Of a DNA stretch of 64,000 nt, positions 7,525 to 15,298 are shown piece by piece. The notes beneath the pieces are model-generated. The model was not told where the DNA came from. It saw only the letters and a program-made list of their open reading frames with translations, and did no database searches. The stretch comes from an uncultured Rhodospirillales bacterium. GTDB taxonomy: Bacteria; Pseudomonadota; Alphaproteobacteria; Acetobacterales; Acetobacteraceae. Each line of letters starts with the position of its first letter. Positions within the stretch are counted from its first letter, which is position 1. The position numbers and the translations under genes were made by a program. The stretch lies in the NCBI GenBank assembly GCA_903928895.1, contig CAIYSR010000125.1:31353-95352 (forward strand). The letters are read 5' to 3'.

Positions 7525-8526
7525 ATGAATGATCGTCCTATCGACAAGGTGAGAAATTCAGGCGGAATGATGACTCTGCCCGAGGATGTGGGCGGCATTT
7601 CCGACATGTGTGAGATCACCGGGACTCTGCACATGATTGGGAGAAAGGCCATCTACCGGGTCCAGCTTGCGGATCAAATCGACCCGCAGCGCACGAACAT
7701 CGGAATACCCAACACGCACCAGAAGGTGCTCTCTATCGGGACGGACGCCGTAATTGTCCGGCAGGTTCTGATGACCGCCCGGCGACTATTCAACAATAAC
7801 GTTCTAGGGTCGAACTTCGATTACAAAGGCGCCGTAAATCTATCCTTCGACGCTCTTCAGGACTTGGCGGCTATGTTCCTCATGCATGAGGAACTGGGCA
7901 AGAAACTCGACGCCATATCGGAAGACATGAAAAATGCAGCCGTCCACCAACGATCCTTCACGGTGCCCACCGTGGGCGGCGTGCGCGCTTCTGTTGAGTC
8001 GTTTCTTCAGAAAGCAGACCATGCAGCCCGGGACCTCTTCGCCATCGTCAAACTGTTCTATGGCGACGTGCTCGGCAAGGGCATGTTCCAAGCGCTTCAC
8101 AAGCTGATTCAGCAAAAATTCGGTGAGGACGATCCATTCACCAAGTTCTTGGCTCAGGTCCTGCCTTTCTTGCAGTTTGTTCGAAACGCCCGAAACGCAA
8201 TGGAGCATCCCGACGTGACCAAGAGCGTCAAGGTCACGGACATCCTTCTTTTGCGAAGCGGCGAACTTCAGCTCCCCTGTATCGAGGTCATTCACCCCGA
8301 AACGGCGCAGCCGTCTGTGCATCTTCTCGATCTCATGGGCCATGTCGCCAACCACCTCGCCATCATCTTCGAGGCGATGATGGCCTACCTCTGCGGCTGC
8401 AACGTCCAGCCGATCGCCGGATTGCCATTGGGGGTCATCGAATATACCGAGGACCAGCAGAAGGCCTTCAAATGCCGCTACGGCTACGGCACGCGCATTG
8501 GCGATCAGATCGTACCGTTCGGGTAA
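7525..8526 (+). CDS. HEPN-type putative RNase, prophage cargo gene
   Basis: A 333-residue protein encoded against the direction of all surrounding structural genes. The segment FVRNARNAMEHPD holds R223-N-x3-H228, the R-polar-x3-H signature of HEPN ribonucleases. It is preceded by a long helix (about 185-220), as expected for a HEPN four-helix bundle. HEPN proteins of this kind often act in abortive infection or toxin-antitoxin systems by cutting RNA. The gene has its own intergenic space on both sides and visibly lower GC than its neighbours, which marks it as a moron. It could also be a non-toxic HEPN relative; the N-terminal 100 residues are not recognised. Confidence 0.6.
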   Translation: MNDRPIDKVRNSGGMMTLPEDVGGISDMCEITGTLHMIGRKAIYRVQLADQIDPQRTNIGIPNTHQKVLSIGTDAVIVRQVLMTARRLFNNNVLGSNFDYKGAVNLSFDALQDLAAMFLMHEELGKKLDAISEDMKNAAVHQRSFTVPTVGGVRASVESFLQKADHAARDLFAIVKLFYGDVLGKGMFQALHKLIQQKFGEDDPFTKFLAQVLPFLQFVRNARNAMEHPDVTKSVKVTDILLLRSGELQLPCIEVIHPETAQPSVHLLDLMGHVANHLAIIFEAMMAYLCGCNVQPIAGLPLGVIEYTEDQQKAFKCRYGYGTRIGDQIVPFG

Positions 8527-8670
8527 ATCGCCTCAAATGCAGGCTCCGTCGCACTCTCTCTGCAACAGTTGGCGCCTGCCCGACCAATGTCCGCTTTTCC
8601 GCGAGGCACCTGTTTATTTTGATGTCCGCATTGGGCGCTACCCGGCCGTTGACGCGTTCAGCCCGAAGGA

Positions 8671-8690
8671 CCGCTTTTCACCCAAAGCGG
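8671..8690. other. Hairpin downstream of the HEPN gene
   Basis: A seven-base inverted repeat, CCGCTTT at 8671-8677 and AAAGCGG at 8684-8690, with a six-base loop. It lies in the 220-base gap between the HEPN cargo gene and the convergent phage gene. It could end transcription from either side, although no run of T follows on the plus strand. Confidence 0.35.
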
Positions 8691-8747
8691 CGGTAGGATG
8701 CCGCTTGCCGAGATCAGTCCAAGCCGCGGCATCGGCGGGTGGCGAGA

Positions 8748-9101
8748 TCATTTTCGCCGGCGCGCCGCGGTGGAGAATGGAATCTCCCCCTCCATCGGCT
8801 CCGGCGACGACGTCGTCGGTTCGTCCGCTGGCGTCGTCGGGCCGGGTGACTCCGCAGCGACAGGTGCCATCGCGGCGACGGGAGCGACCTCAGCCGCGGC
8901 GGTTGCGGCTTCCACCGGCTCCACCGTGGCTGTGGTTTCCGGCTCGGGCGAAGGCTCCGGCGGAACGTCGACGGCGATGCCGCGGCTCTTCCACCGGTTG
9001 GCCTGGTCGGCGGTCAGATCGTAAGTCTGACCCGCCTCATAGTGCTCGCCCGGAGGCGTATCGAAGCGCTCCGGGTCCGCGGTAAACCGAATGCGGGGCA
9101 T
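8748..9101 (-). CDS. Small phage protein with Pro/Ala/Glu-rich tail
   Basis: The 117-residue frame starts at the ATG at 9101, which shares one base with the stop of the gene upstream (TGATG). The N-terminal part MPRIRFTADPERFD with a following AGQTYDLTADQANRW segment is a compact domain. The remaining half is low-complexity Pro, Ala, Glu and Thr (VPPEPSPEPETTATVEPVE and similar). Proteins like this follow the capsid gene in many alphaproteobacterial prophages. The function is unknown. A much longer overlapping frame in the same phase is rejected because it runs through the capsid genes. Confidence 0.6.
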   Translation of the reverse strand: MPRIRFTADPERFDTPPGEHYEAGQTYDLTADQANRWKSRGIAVDVPPEPSPEPETTATVEPVEAATAAAEVAPVAAMAPVAAESPGPTTPADEPTTSSPEPMEGEIPFSTAARRRK

Positions 9102-9613
9102 CAGTCGATGATCGCGCTCGGGAGGACCCCGGACATCGCGTCCCTCGGTTCGTGCAGGATGTAGAGGCCGACGCCGAGCTGCGCGTTGGTCCCGACATCG
9201 CTGATCGACGCCTGGATCGTGCAGTAGCCGTTGTCGATGTCGAGGTCCTCGGCCTTGACGTCGACGACCCACAGCTTCTGCTCGGCGGCCGAGCCGGCGG
9301 TCGTGTAGCTGTCCGCCGCCGCCTGCTTCAGCGTGGTGAACAGGCCAACGCCGGTCAGCGCCGTCGCCTCCTTGACATCGATGCGGGTGAAGTTCAGCGC
9401 CTTCGGCGACGCGCCGCTCACCAGCTTCGCCTGCTGCAGCGTGAGGGTCGGGTCCTGGCCGACGGTGCCGACGCCGGCGAGGAAGATGATCGCGCAGCGG
9501 CCGTAGTATTTCATCGATACCCAGTCGCCGGCACTCGCGCCGGCGGCGAGGTTGACCGGCATGATCGCGGGGACGACCTGGCACTTGTCCAGGAAGTGAA
9601 GATTGACGCTCAT
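9101..9613 (-). CDS. Phage head-associated protein, possible decoration protein
   Basis: A 170-residue protein starting MSVNLHFLDKCQVVPAIMPVNL, directly downstream of the major capsid gene. It is strand-rich with repeated Gly/Ala turns (GASAGDWVSMKYYGRCAII). This place is usually held by a head decoration or stabilising protein that binds the capsid shell. I do not recognise a specific family, and the assignment is by position only. It is coupled by TGATG to the small protein that follows. Confidence 0.55.
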   Translation of the reverse strand: MSVNLHFLDKCQVVPAIMPVNLAAGASAGDWVSMKYYGRCAIIFLAGVGTVGQDPTLTLQQAKLVSGASPKALNFTRIDVKEATALTGVGLFTTLKQAAADSYTTAGSAAEQKLWVVDVKAEDLDIDNGYCTIQASISDVGTNAQLGVGLYILHEPRDAMSGVLPSAIID

Positions 9614-9679
9614 GGAAGTGGGTCCCTTCAGGGCAGGAGAGACGGCGCCACTGGCGCTGCCGGATTTCAGCTGACGCGG

Positions 9680-11134
9680 TTAGCGCGCATCCAGGGTCAC
9701 GAAGCAGCTCCGGGTCAGCGACCCGTGCTGCGGCTGGATCGACGAACCCCAGGCCGGCTGGCCGTTCAGGCGGAAGGTGAAGCGGAACGCCTGCAAGCCC
9801 TGGTCGAAGTAGAGGTGCATCGACACGTCGGTGCGGATGTCCTGTCCGCGCGTGACCGCCCAATAGCTGGTGAGGTCGGCGAGGATGATGTCGCCCTGCG
9901 CGCCGATGGTGGAGCACGCCTCGATCGGCACCACCGGACGGCCCATCAGCGTCGCATAGGGTTCGACCGACAGCCCGTTGGCCGGCAGGTAGGCCGGGAC
10001 CTTCGAGGTGGCGGTGGGGTCGAACGCCATGCCGTTGAGCTGCGGCTCGGTGTCCTGGTTGATCAGCCAAATGGCGGTGCGGCGGCAGGGCGCATACATG
10101 CGGGCCCACATCTTCTGGACGTTGGCGAACAGGATCGTGGCCGCTGCCTGCGAGGTCTCCTTGGCAACCGAGATCGTCGGCCCGCCGGTCGCCGCGGTGA
10201 GAATGCCGAGCGGCTGCCCGACGCCGGTACCGGAGATGATCGCCGTGTTGATCTTGGCCGCCATCTTCGCCGGCGCCTTCGCGCGCAGCCAGCTCTCCAG
10301 GCCAGGCGCGTCCTCCAGCAGTTCATCGGAGATTGGCACCAGGGCCATCAGCTTGGCGAGGCGGATGGACATCATCGAGAGTTGCGGCTTGCTGGCGGTG
10401 ACCGATGCGGCTTCGGCCTCCCAGTAGACCTGGACGCCGCCGGAGGTCTGCCAGGGCGTGGTCTCGTCCTTGGGGATGACGATGTTGTTGGAGGCGGTCA
10501 CCAGCTGGGCGCAGCGGCCGAGCAGGTTTTCCTCGCCCATCACCTTGACCCAGATCTCGCGGCGGAAGTCTGGCGGGATGGCGAAGCCGCCATCGGTGCC
10601 CGCGCCTTCGCCGCCGAAGGTGGACGCGGCGTTCTGCAGCCGGTTGTCCGGCTGGCCGGTGCGGGTGGCGGAGAGCACGCTCATCGAGAAGTCGCCGAAC
10701 GACTTGAAGCCGCCCTTGCCGGCGTCCGCGGACCGCGGCGCGGCCGGGATGGTGCGGTTGCCGCCGGCATCGCGCGGCTCGGCGGCGGTCTGGCGGCGTG
10801 TGCCAGGGGCGGCCAGCGGCAGCGCCGCGGCCTCGCGGGCGCTGATCTGCCGGGCAAGCCGATCAGTCTCGGCCTTATTGCCCTCGATCTGCTCGACTTC
10901 CTCGTCGGACAGGTCGCGATTGGCTTCGTCGGCAGCCTGGATCAGCTGCTGGGAGGCGTCGGCCAGTTCCTGCTGGCGGGTGCGCAGGGCCTCAATATTG
11001 GGCGCGGCGGCAAACACGACACCGGGCGCGAGGGTGACAAGGGCGGCGCTGCTGGCCGAAGCGAGCAGCGCCACGCCCGACGACGAAGGCGTCGCGGGGG
11101 TCATGCGAGCGACATGCATGTTGGCAGGCTCCAT
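9680..11134 (-). CDS. HK97-type major capsid protein
   Basis: A 484-residue protein. Residues about 45-100 form a heptad-like helix (NIEALRTRQQELADASQQL), the scaffolding delta domain removed by the phage protease. A flexible linker follows. From about residue 170 come capsid-fold signatures: TDGGFAIPPDFRREIW, SISDELL-like VPISDELLEDAP and, near the end, AVTRGQDIRTDVSMHLYFDQG. The neighbouring ClpP-type protease and portal confirm the HK97 head module. A short N-terminal hydrophobic stretch precedes the delta domain, so the true start could be a later Met. Confidence 0.9.
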   Translation of the reverse strand: MEPANMHVARMTPATPSSSGVALLASASSAALVTLAPGVVFAAAPNIEALRTRQQELADASQQLIQAADEANRDLSDEEVEQIEGNKAETDRLARQISAREAAALPLAAPGTRRQTAAEPRDAGGNRTIPAAPRSADAGKGGFKSFGDFSMSVLSATRTGQPDNRLQNAASTFGGEGAGTDGGFAIPPDFRREIWVKVMGEENLLGRCAQLVTASNNIVIPKDETTPWQTSGGVQVYWEAEAASVTASKPQLSMMSIRLAKLMALVPISDELLEDAPGLESWLRAKAPAKMAAKINTAIISGTGVGQPLGILTAATGGPTISVAKETSQAAATILFANVQKMWARMYAPCRRTAIWLINQDTEPQLNGMAFDPTATSKVPAYLPANGLSVEPYATLMGRPVVPIEACSTIGAQGDIILADLTSYWAVTRGQDIRTDVSMHLYFDQGLQAFRFTFRLNGQPAWGSSIQPQHGSLTRSCFVTLDAR

Positions 11135-11243
11135 CTGAGGGATGCAGCGCTAACCAGCGCTGCTCCGGCCTTGCCCAAGGGCAGGAAGGGCGGTCGGGCC
11201 AGGACGGCCCGGTTTCGTGAGGCGCTCGGCGAAGCCGCCGGCG

Positions 11244-12335
11244 CTATCGGATCAGCGCGTGCATCTCGGCGACGCGTGCCATCGCCGCGGCCCGGTTCGG
11301 GCGCAGCGCGGCCGGGAGGCGGCGGAACTTCGTGGGGTCGCGGACCGACGCCGCCACGGCCATATTCGGGACCATCTTGTCGGCGAAGCCGTTGGCGACG
11401 GCCTCCTTGCCGGACATCCAGGTTTCGTCGGCCATCATCTGCTTCACGGTGGCCGGTTGCGTCTTGGTGCGCGCGGCATAGACGCCGACCAGCGTGCCAT
11501 CGACCGCATCGAGCAGGTCCGCCGACTTGCGCATGTCGGCCGCGTTGCCGAATGCGACCGACCAGGCGTTGTGGATCATCATGAACGCGCTCTCAGAAAT
11601 CTCGATCACGTCGCCGGCCATGGCGATGAAGCTGGCCGCCGATGCGGCGAGCCCGTCGACGTGCATGGTCACCTTGGCCGGGTGCTGCTGCAGCAGCGTG
11701 TAGATCGTCTTGCCGTCGAAGACGTCGCCGCCCTCGCTGTTGATGCGCACGTCGATCGTCTTGACCGGGCCGAGTGCCTTCAGGTCCTTCTGGAACTGGG
11801 CGGCGGTGATCTCGGTGCCATCCGAGAAGAATCCACCGCCGCCGATCTGGCCGTAGAGATAAATCTCGGCACTGTCGCCGGCGGCGCCGCGAACCACGCG
11901 GTAGCCACTCGCCTGCGCTGTGGCACGGCGGCGCGCAAACGGCACGATGGTCGACCGGCTCGCCGGCTTCTCTTCGGGATCGGCGGGGTTGTCGCCTTCC
12001 TTCGTTTCGATCAGGTCGAGCAGGCGGCCGGCCTCGTCGAAAATCGCGGTCGCGCCCTGCTGCGAGGCACGGCTGCGGATCGAGCGGAGCGCAGCACCGT
12101 AGACCTTGCCATCCTTGCCGAACGGGTATTTCCAACGTGCCTTCGTCTTCTGCGCGGCGCTGGTATCCTCTCCAAGATACATGTCCGAGTATGCGCCCCA
12201 GTTGTCTCCGCTCGGGCCGAGCAGCTTGTCGCCATCCTCGACCGAGAACGACCAGGCAGCCTCGTCGTCGTAGTTGCCGGCATTGATCAGCGAGCGCGCA
12301 TGGCTTGCGCCTGTCGAGTTCAGTGTGACTGCCAT
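11244..12335 (-). CDS. ClpP-like prohead protease
   Basis: A 363-residue protein. The first 145 residues form an extra domain (MAVTLNSTGASHARSLINAG and so on). Residues about 150-330 are a ClpP/crotonase-type serine protease with VRINSEGGDVFDG, then DGLAAS containing the likely catalytic Ser232 and MMIHNAW with His255. In HK97-like phages this enzyme trims the capsid delta domain and degrades itself during maturation. The gene lies between the collagen-like gene and the capsid gene in the late operon. The N-terminal domain may act as internal scaffold or assembly tag. Confidence 0.88.
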   Translation of the reverse strand: MAVTLNSTGASHARSLINAGNYDDEAAWSFSVEDGDKLLGPSGDNWGAYSDMYLGEDTSAAQKTKARWKYPFGKDGKVYGAALRSIRSRASQQGATAIFDEAGRLLDLIETKEGDNPADPEEKPASRSTIVPFARRRATAQASGYRVVRGAAGDSAEIYLYGQIGGGGFFSDGTEITAAQFQKDLKALGPVKTIDVRINSEGGDVFDGKTIYTLLQQHPAKVTMHVDGLAASAASFIAMAGDVIEISESAFMMIHNAWSVAFGNAADMRKSADLLDAVDGTLVGVYAARTKTQPATVKQMMADETWMSGKEAVANGFADKMVPNMAVAASVRDPTKFRRLPAALRPNRAAAMARVAEMHALIR

Positions 12336-12354
12336 CGCAGATATCCTTGCTGTC

Positions 12355-13977
12355 TCAGTCGAGAATGAGCAGGCGCACCGGCTCGCCGTCGATCACCAGC
12401 TCGCGGACCGCAATGCGATCGAGTGTGCGGGCGGTCAGGCCGGCGCTGGTGAGCGCGCCGAGGGCGATGGATGCGCCGGGCTCGCCGCGTTCGCCTGGCA
12501 GTCCATCCACGCCGTCACGGCCGGGTGCGCCGTCCCGTCCGTTGATGCCGTCGGCACCGCGCCCGCCATCCTTGCCGTCGGCGCCGCTGATCCCGGGTTT
12601 GCCGTCTTTCCCATCGACGCCATCGTGTCCGGGGGGGCCGGCAATTCCGTCGGCGCCAGGCGGGCCGACTACTGATCCGAACTCGGCCTCGACGCCGTCG
12701 CTGTAGACGCCGCGCAAAACACCGTCGGCGACCCACGCGCGGGCGATCCAGCGGCCATCCTTGCCATCGCGTCCGTCATGGCCAGCATCGCCGCGCTGGC
12801 CCGGCAGGCCGTCGATGCCATTGCGTCCAGGCAATCCTGGTGCGCCATCCGTGCCGTCGCGGCCAGGCGGCCCGGCTTCTCCCTGCTGCCCGTCCTTGCC
12901 GTCGACGCCGTCCCGACCCGGCAGCCCAGGCGTACCGTCGATGCCATCGCGGCCAGCGGAGCCGGCTTCTCCCTGCTGCCCGTCCTTGCCATCGATGCCG
13001 TCGCGGCCCGGCTGTCCAGGTGCGCCGTCGACACCGTCGCGGCCAGGCGGCCCAGCTTCGCCAGGCGGGCCATCCTTTCCGTCGGTGCCATCGCGACCTG
13101 GCGGCCCTGGCGCACCGTCGGCGCCGTCGCGGCCTGGGTGGCCAGCATCTCCCGGCTGGCCGTCGATGCCATCACGGCCCGGTAGGCCAGGCACACCGTC
13201 AGCACCATCGCGGCCAGGCGCGCCGGCTTCACCCGGCTGTCCATCCTTCCCGTCTACGCCGTCGCGACCTGGCAGCCCTGGCACACCGTCGGCGCCGTCG
13301 CGGCCCGGCGGCCCCGCTTCTCCCGGGTGCCCATCCTTGCCATCGACGCCATCGCGGCCGGCCAGCCCTGGCACACCGTCGGCACCATCGCGGCCAGGCG
13401 GCCCAGCTTCACCCGGCTGGCCATCCTTTCCGTCAGCGCCGTCGCGACCTGGCAGCCCAGGCGCACCGTCGGCGGCATCGCGGCCAGGTGCACCGGCTGC
13501 ACCCGGCGACCCGTCCTTGCCGTCAGCGCCGTCGCGGCCGGCCAGCCCCGGTTCGCCATCGGCTCCATCGCGGCCCGGCGGTCCGGATTCTCCCGGCTGG
13601 CCATCCTTTCCGTCGATGCCATCGCGGCCTGGCGTTCCGTCGCGGCCTGGAGTGCCAGCAATGCCGATACCGTCTTTTCCGTCGACGCCGTCGCGCCCTG
13701 GGGCGCCGTCACGGCCTGGAAGCCCTGGTGCACCGTCAACGCCGCCGCGGCCCGGCTGCCCATCTTTGCCATCAACGCCGTCGCGCCCTGGAGCACCGTC
13801 GCGACCGGGGGCACCAACGTCGCCACTCGGGCCGGGCTGCCGCGCCAGCGCGTCGACCGCCCCCTGCATGCGGTCCAGCCGCCGCACGAGCCCGCGCAGC
13901 ACCCGGTACAGGGACGCCCATGGTCCGCCGCCATCGTCGGGCGAGGCCAGGTTCAGGATGCGGGGTTCAAGCGACAA
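12355..13977 (-). CDS. Collagen-like Gly-X-Y repeat protein in the head module
   Basis: A 540-residue protein. From about residue 40 to 420 and again near residue 450-510 it is an almost unbroken Gly-X-Y array made of units such as GRDGVDGKDG and GPPGRDGADG, with many Asp/Lys pairs known to stabilise bacterial collagen helices. A short globular insert (WIARAWVADGVLRG, then YSDGVEAEFG) breaks the array before the last repeats. The end, LVIDGEPVRLLILD, is globular. The preferred start is the TTG at 13977 with a GGAG box seven bases upstream, overlapping the portal stop. Collagen repeats are usual in phage fibres; here the gene sits between portal and protease, so a head fibre is possible. Confidence 0.75.
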   Translation of the reverse strand: MSLEPRILNLASPDDGGGPWASLYRVLRGLVRRLDRMQGAVDALARQPGPSGDVGAPGRDGAPGRDGVDGKDGQPGRGGVDGAPGLPGRDGAPGRDGVDGKDGIGIAGTPGRDGTPGRDGIDGKDGQPGESGPPGRDGADGEPGLAGRDGADGKDGSPGAAGAPGRDAADGAPGLPGRDGADGKDGQPGEAGPPGRDGADGVPGLAGRDGVDGKDGHPGEAGPPGRDGADGVPGLPGRDGVDGKDGQPGEAGAPGRDGADGVPGLPGRDGIDGQPGDAGHPGRDGADGAPGPPGRDGTDGKDGPPGEAGPPGRDGVDGAPGQPGRDGIDGKDGQQGEAGSAGRDGIDGTPGLPGRDGVDGKDGQQGEAGPPGRDGTDGAPGLPGRNGIDGLPGQRGDAGHDGRDGKDGRWIARAWVADGVLRGVYSDGVEAEFGSVVGPPGADGIAGPPGHDGVDGKDGKPGISGADGKDGGRGADGINGRDGAPGRDGVDGLPGERGEPGASIALGALTSAGLTARTLDRIAVRELVIDGEPVRLLILD

Positions 13978-15298
13978 GGTCGAACTCCATCTCGGCCAGC
14001 GCGGCGATCGCGGCCTGTGCCGCTTTCTCGGATGCCGGCGGCTCAGGCGGCTGTGGCTCGGTCGGCGCACTGCGGGCGGAAGGTGCCGCGGGCGGACCGT
14101 CGCCGGCCTTATCCAGCGTCACGTACTGGACCTGCATGAAGCGCTTGTCGCCGCCGTCGGCAGCCGGGATCAGGTTCTCGTCCTCGCGGCGCAGGATGTC
14201 GTTCGCCGAGTAGACCCCCATCTGGCGCATCTGCTGGTAGTAGGTGCCGCGGCTGGCACTGTCCCCGCGCATCAGCGCGTTCATGTTCATCTTGGTGTAG
14301 TAGCCAGGCCGGTTCGCGCCGAAGAGCTTGTAGTCGGCCTCGTCTTCGAACCGCTTGACCCAGGGCGCGATCGAGTCGACCACTACCTCGGTCACCTGCG
14401 ATTCCGCATTGCTCTTGGACGAGCGATCGAGGCTGGCCACCTTGTGCGGCGGCACCCCGAACCATCGGCAGATCTCGGTGACCAGGAACTCATTGGTCGC
14501 CAGGAACTGCGCCTTCTCGGGCTCGATGCCGATCGGCGTGTACTTCATCCCGGCGTCGGCGAAGAACACCCGCTCGCCGCGCACCCCGCGATACAGCTTG
14601 TTCAGCGCCGCCTTGACCCGCTTCATCGCCGGCTCGCTCAGCGGCTTGACGGACTCGATCACCGCCGAGACGTTCATGCCGTTGCCGAAGAAGCCGGCGC
14701 CGAACAGCTGCGCCGCCCGCGCCCAGCCGATCGACTCCGATGCGTATTCGCAGACGTTGATCCCGACCGGGCCCTCGCCGAACCCTCGGATGTGGAACAT
14801 ATCCATCGGCTGAAGATCGACCGGCGCCAGCACGCCATTGTGGACGCGGTAGATCATCCCGCCGGTGTCGTCGCGCAGCACGTGCACCCGGCTCGGATGG
14901 ATCGGCCACAGCGCGACCGGGCGTCCGAGCTGGTCGCGTTCGATCTCGGCGTAGCCGTTCCCCCAGCGCAGAGCCCAGTGCAGCAGGGATTCCCGAAACT
15001 GGAAGCTCGACCACTCCGGGTTTGGCCGCGTCGAGATCAGGGTGTCGATCGGATGCGTGCCGGCGCGCTGGCCGCCGCTCTGGCCGGCCCGCATCGCGTT
15101 CCAGGGCAGCACGGCGACGGTCTGCGAGATGTAGCGAAGGCACGCCCACACGGTCGGAACCGTGATGCAATTGTCCGCGGTGATGACGATGCCGGCCAGC
15201 GTGCGCGCGGCGACGGGTATGCGACGCTCGTCGGGGCGTTGCGGATCGGCGGTCTCGCGCGCGGCAAAGATTGAGGTGAGACGGGAGAAGGCCGACAT
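13967..15298 (-). CDS. HK97-family portal protein
   Basis: A 443-residue protein starting at the ATG at 15298, which overlaps the terminase stop (TGATG). Typical portal phrases are seen: VPTVWACLRYISQTVAVLPW near the start, then RPNPEWSSFQFRESLLHWALRWGNGYAEI, EICRWFGVPPHKVA and a long C-terminal helix followed by a Pro/Ala-rich tail. The portal forms the twelve-fold ring through which DNA enters and leaves the head and on which terminase docks. The order TerL, portal, protease, capsid confirms the role. The C-terminus overlaps the start of the collagen-like gene by 11 bases. Confidence 0.9.
   Translation of the reverse strand: MSAFSRLTSIFAARETADPQRPDERRIPVAARTLAGIVITADNCITVPTVWACLRYISQTVAVLPWNAMRAGQSGGQRAGTHPIDTLISTRPNPEWSSFQFRESLLHWALRWGNGYAEIERDQLGRPVALWPIHPSRVHVLRDDTGGMIYRVHNGVLAPVDLQPMDMFHIRGFGEGPVGINVCEYASESIGWARAAQLFGAGFFGNGMNVSAVIESVKPLSEPAMKRVKAALNKLYRGVRGERVFFADAGMKYTPIGIEPEKAQFLATNEFLVTEICRWFGVPPHKVASLDRSSKSNAESQVTEVVVDSIAPWVKRFEDEADYKLFGANRPGYYTKMNMNALMRGDSASRGTYYQQMRQMGVYSANDILRREDENLIPAADGGDKRFMQVQYVTLDKAGDGPPAAPSARSAPTEPQPPEPPASEKAAQAAIAALAEMEFDLVA

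Noticed and set aside
9152..11584. Long open frame (810 codons) on the plus strand across the capsid and neighbouring genes
   Set aside because: It is antisense to clear capsid and decoration genes, is dominated by Arg/Gly/Asp/Val, and arises from high GC at third positions.
12500..13830. Possible CRISPR array or tandem repeat locus
   Set aside because: The repeat period follows the coding Gly-X-Y units with varying spacing; there are no constant repeats separated by unique spacers. No CRISPR array was seen in the window.
12761..15274. Plus-strand frame (837 codons) rich in PSRPG repeats, itself collagen-like
   Set aside because: It is the mirror of the Gly-X-Y gene and the portal gene on the minus strand. 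The portal is unmistakable, and the minus-strand collagen frame has natural ends.
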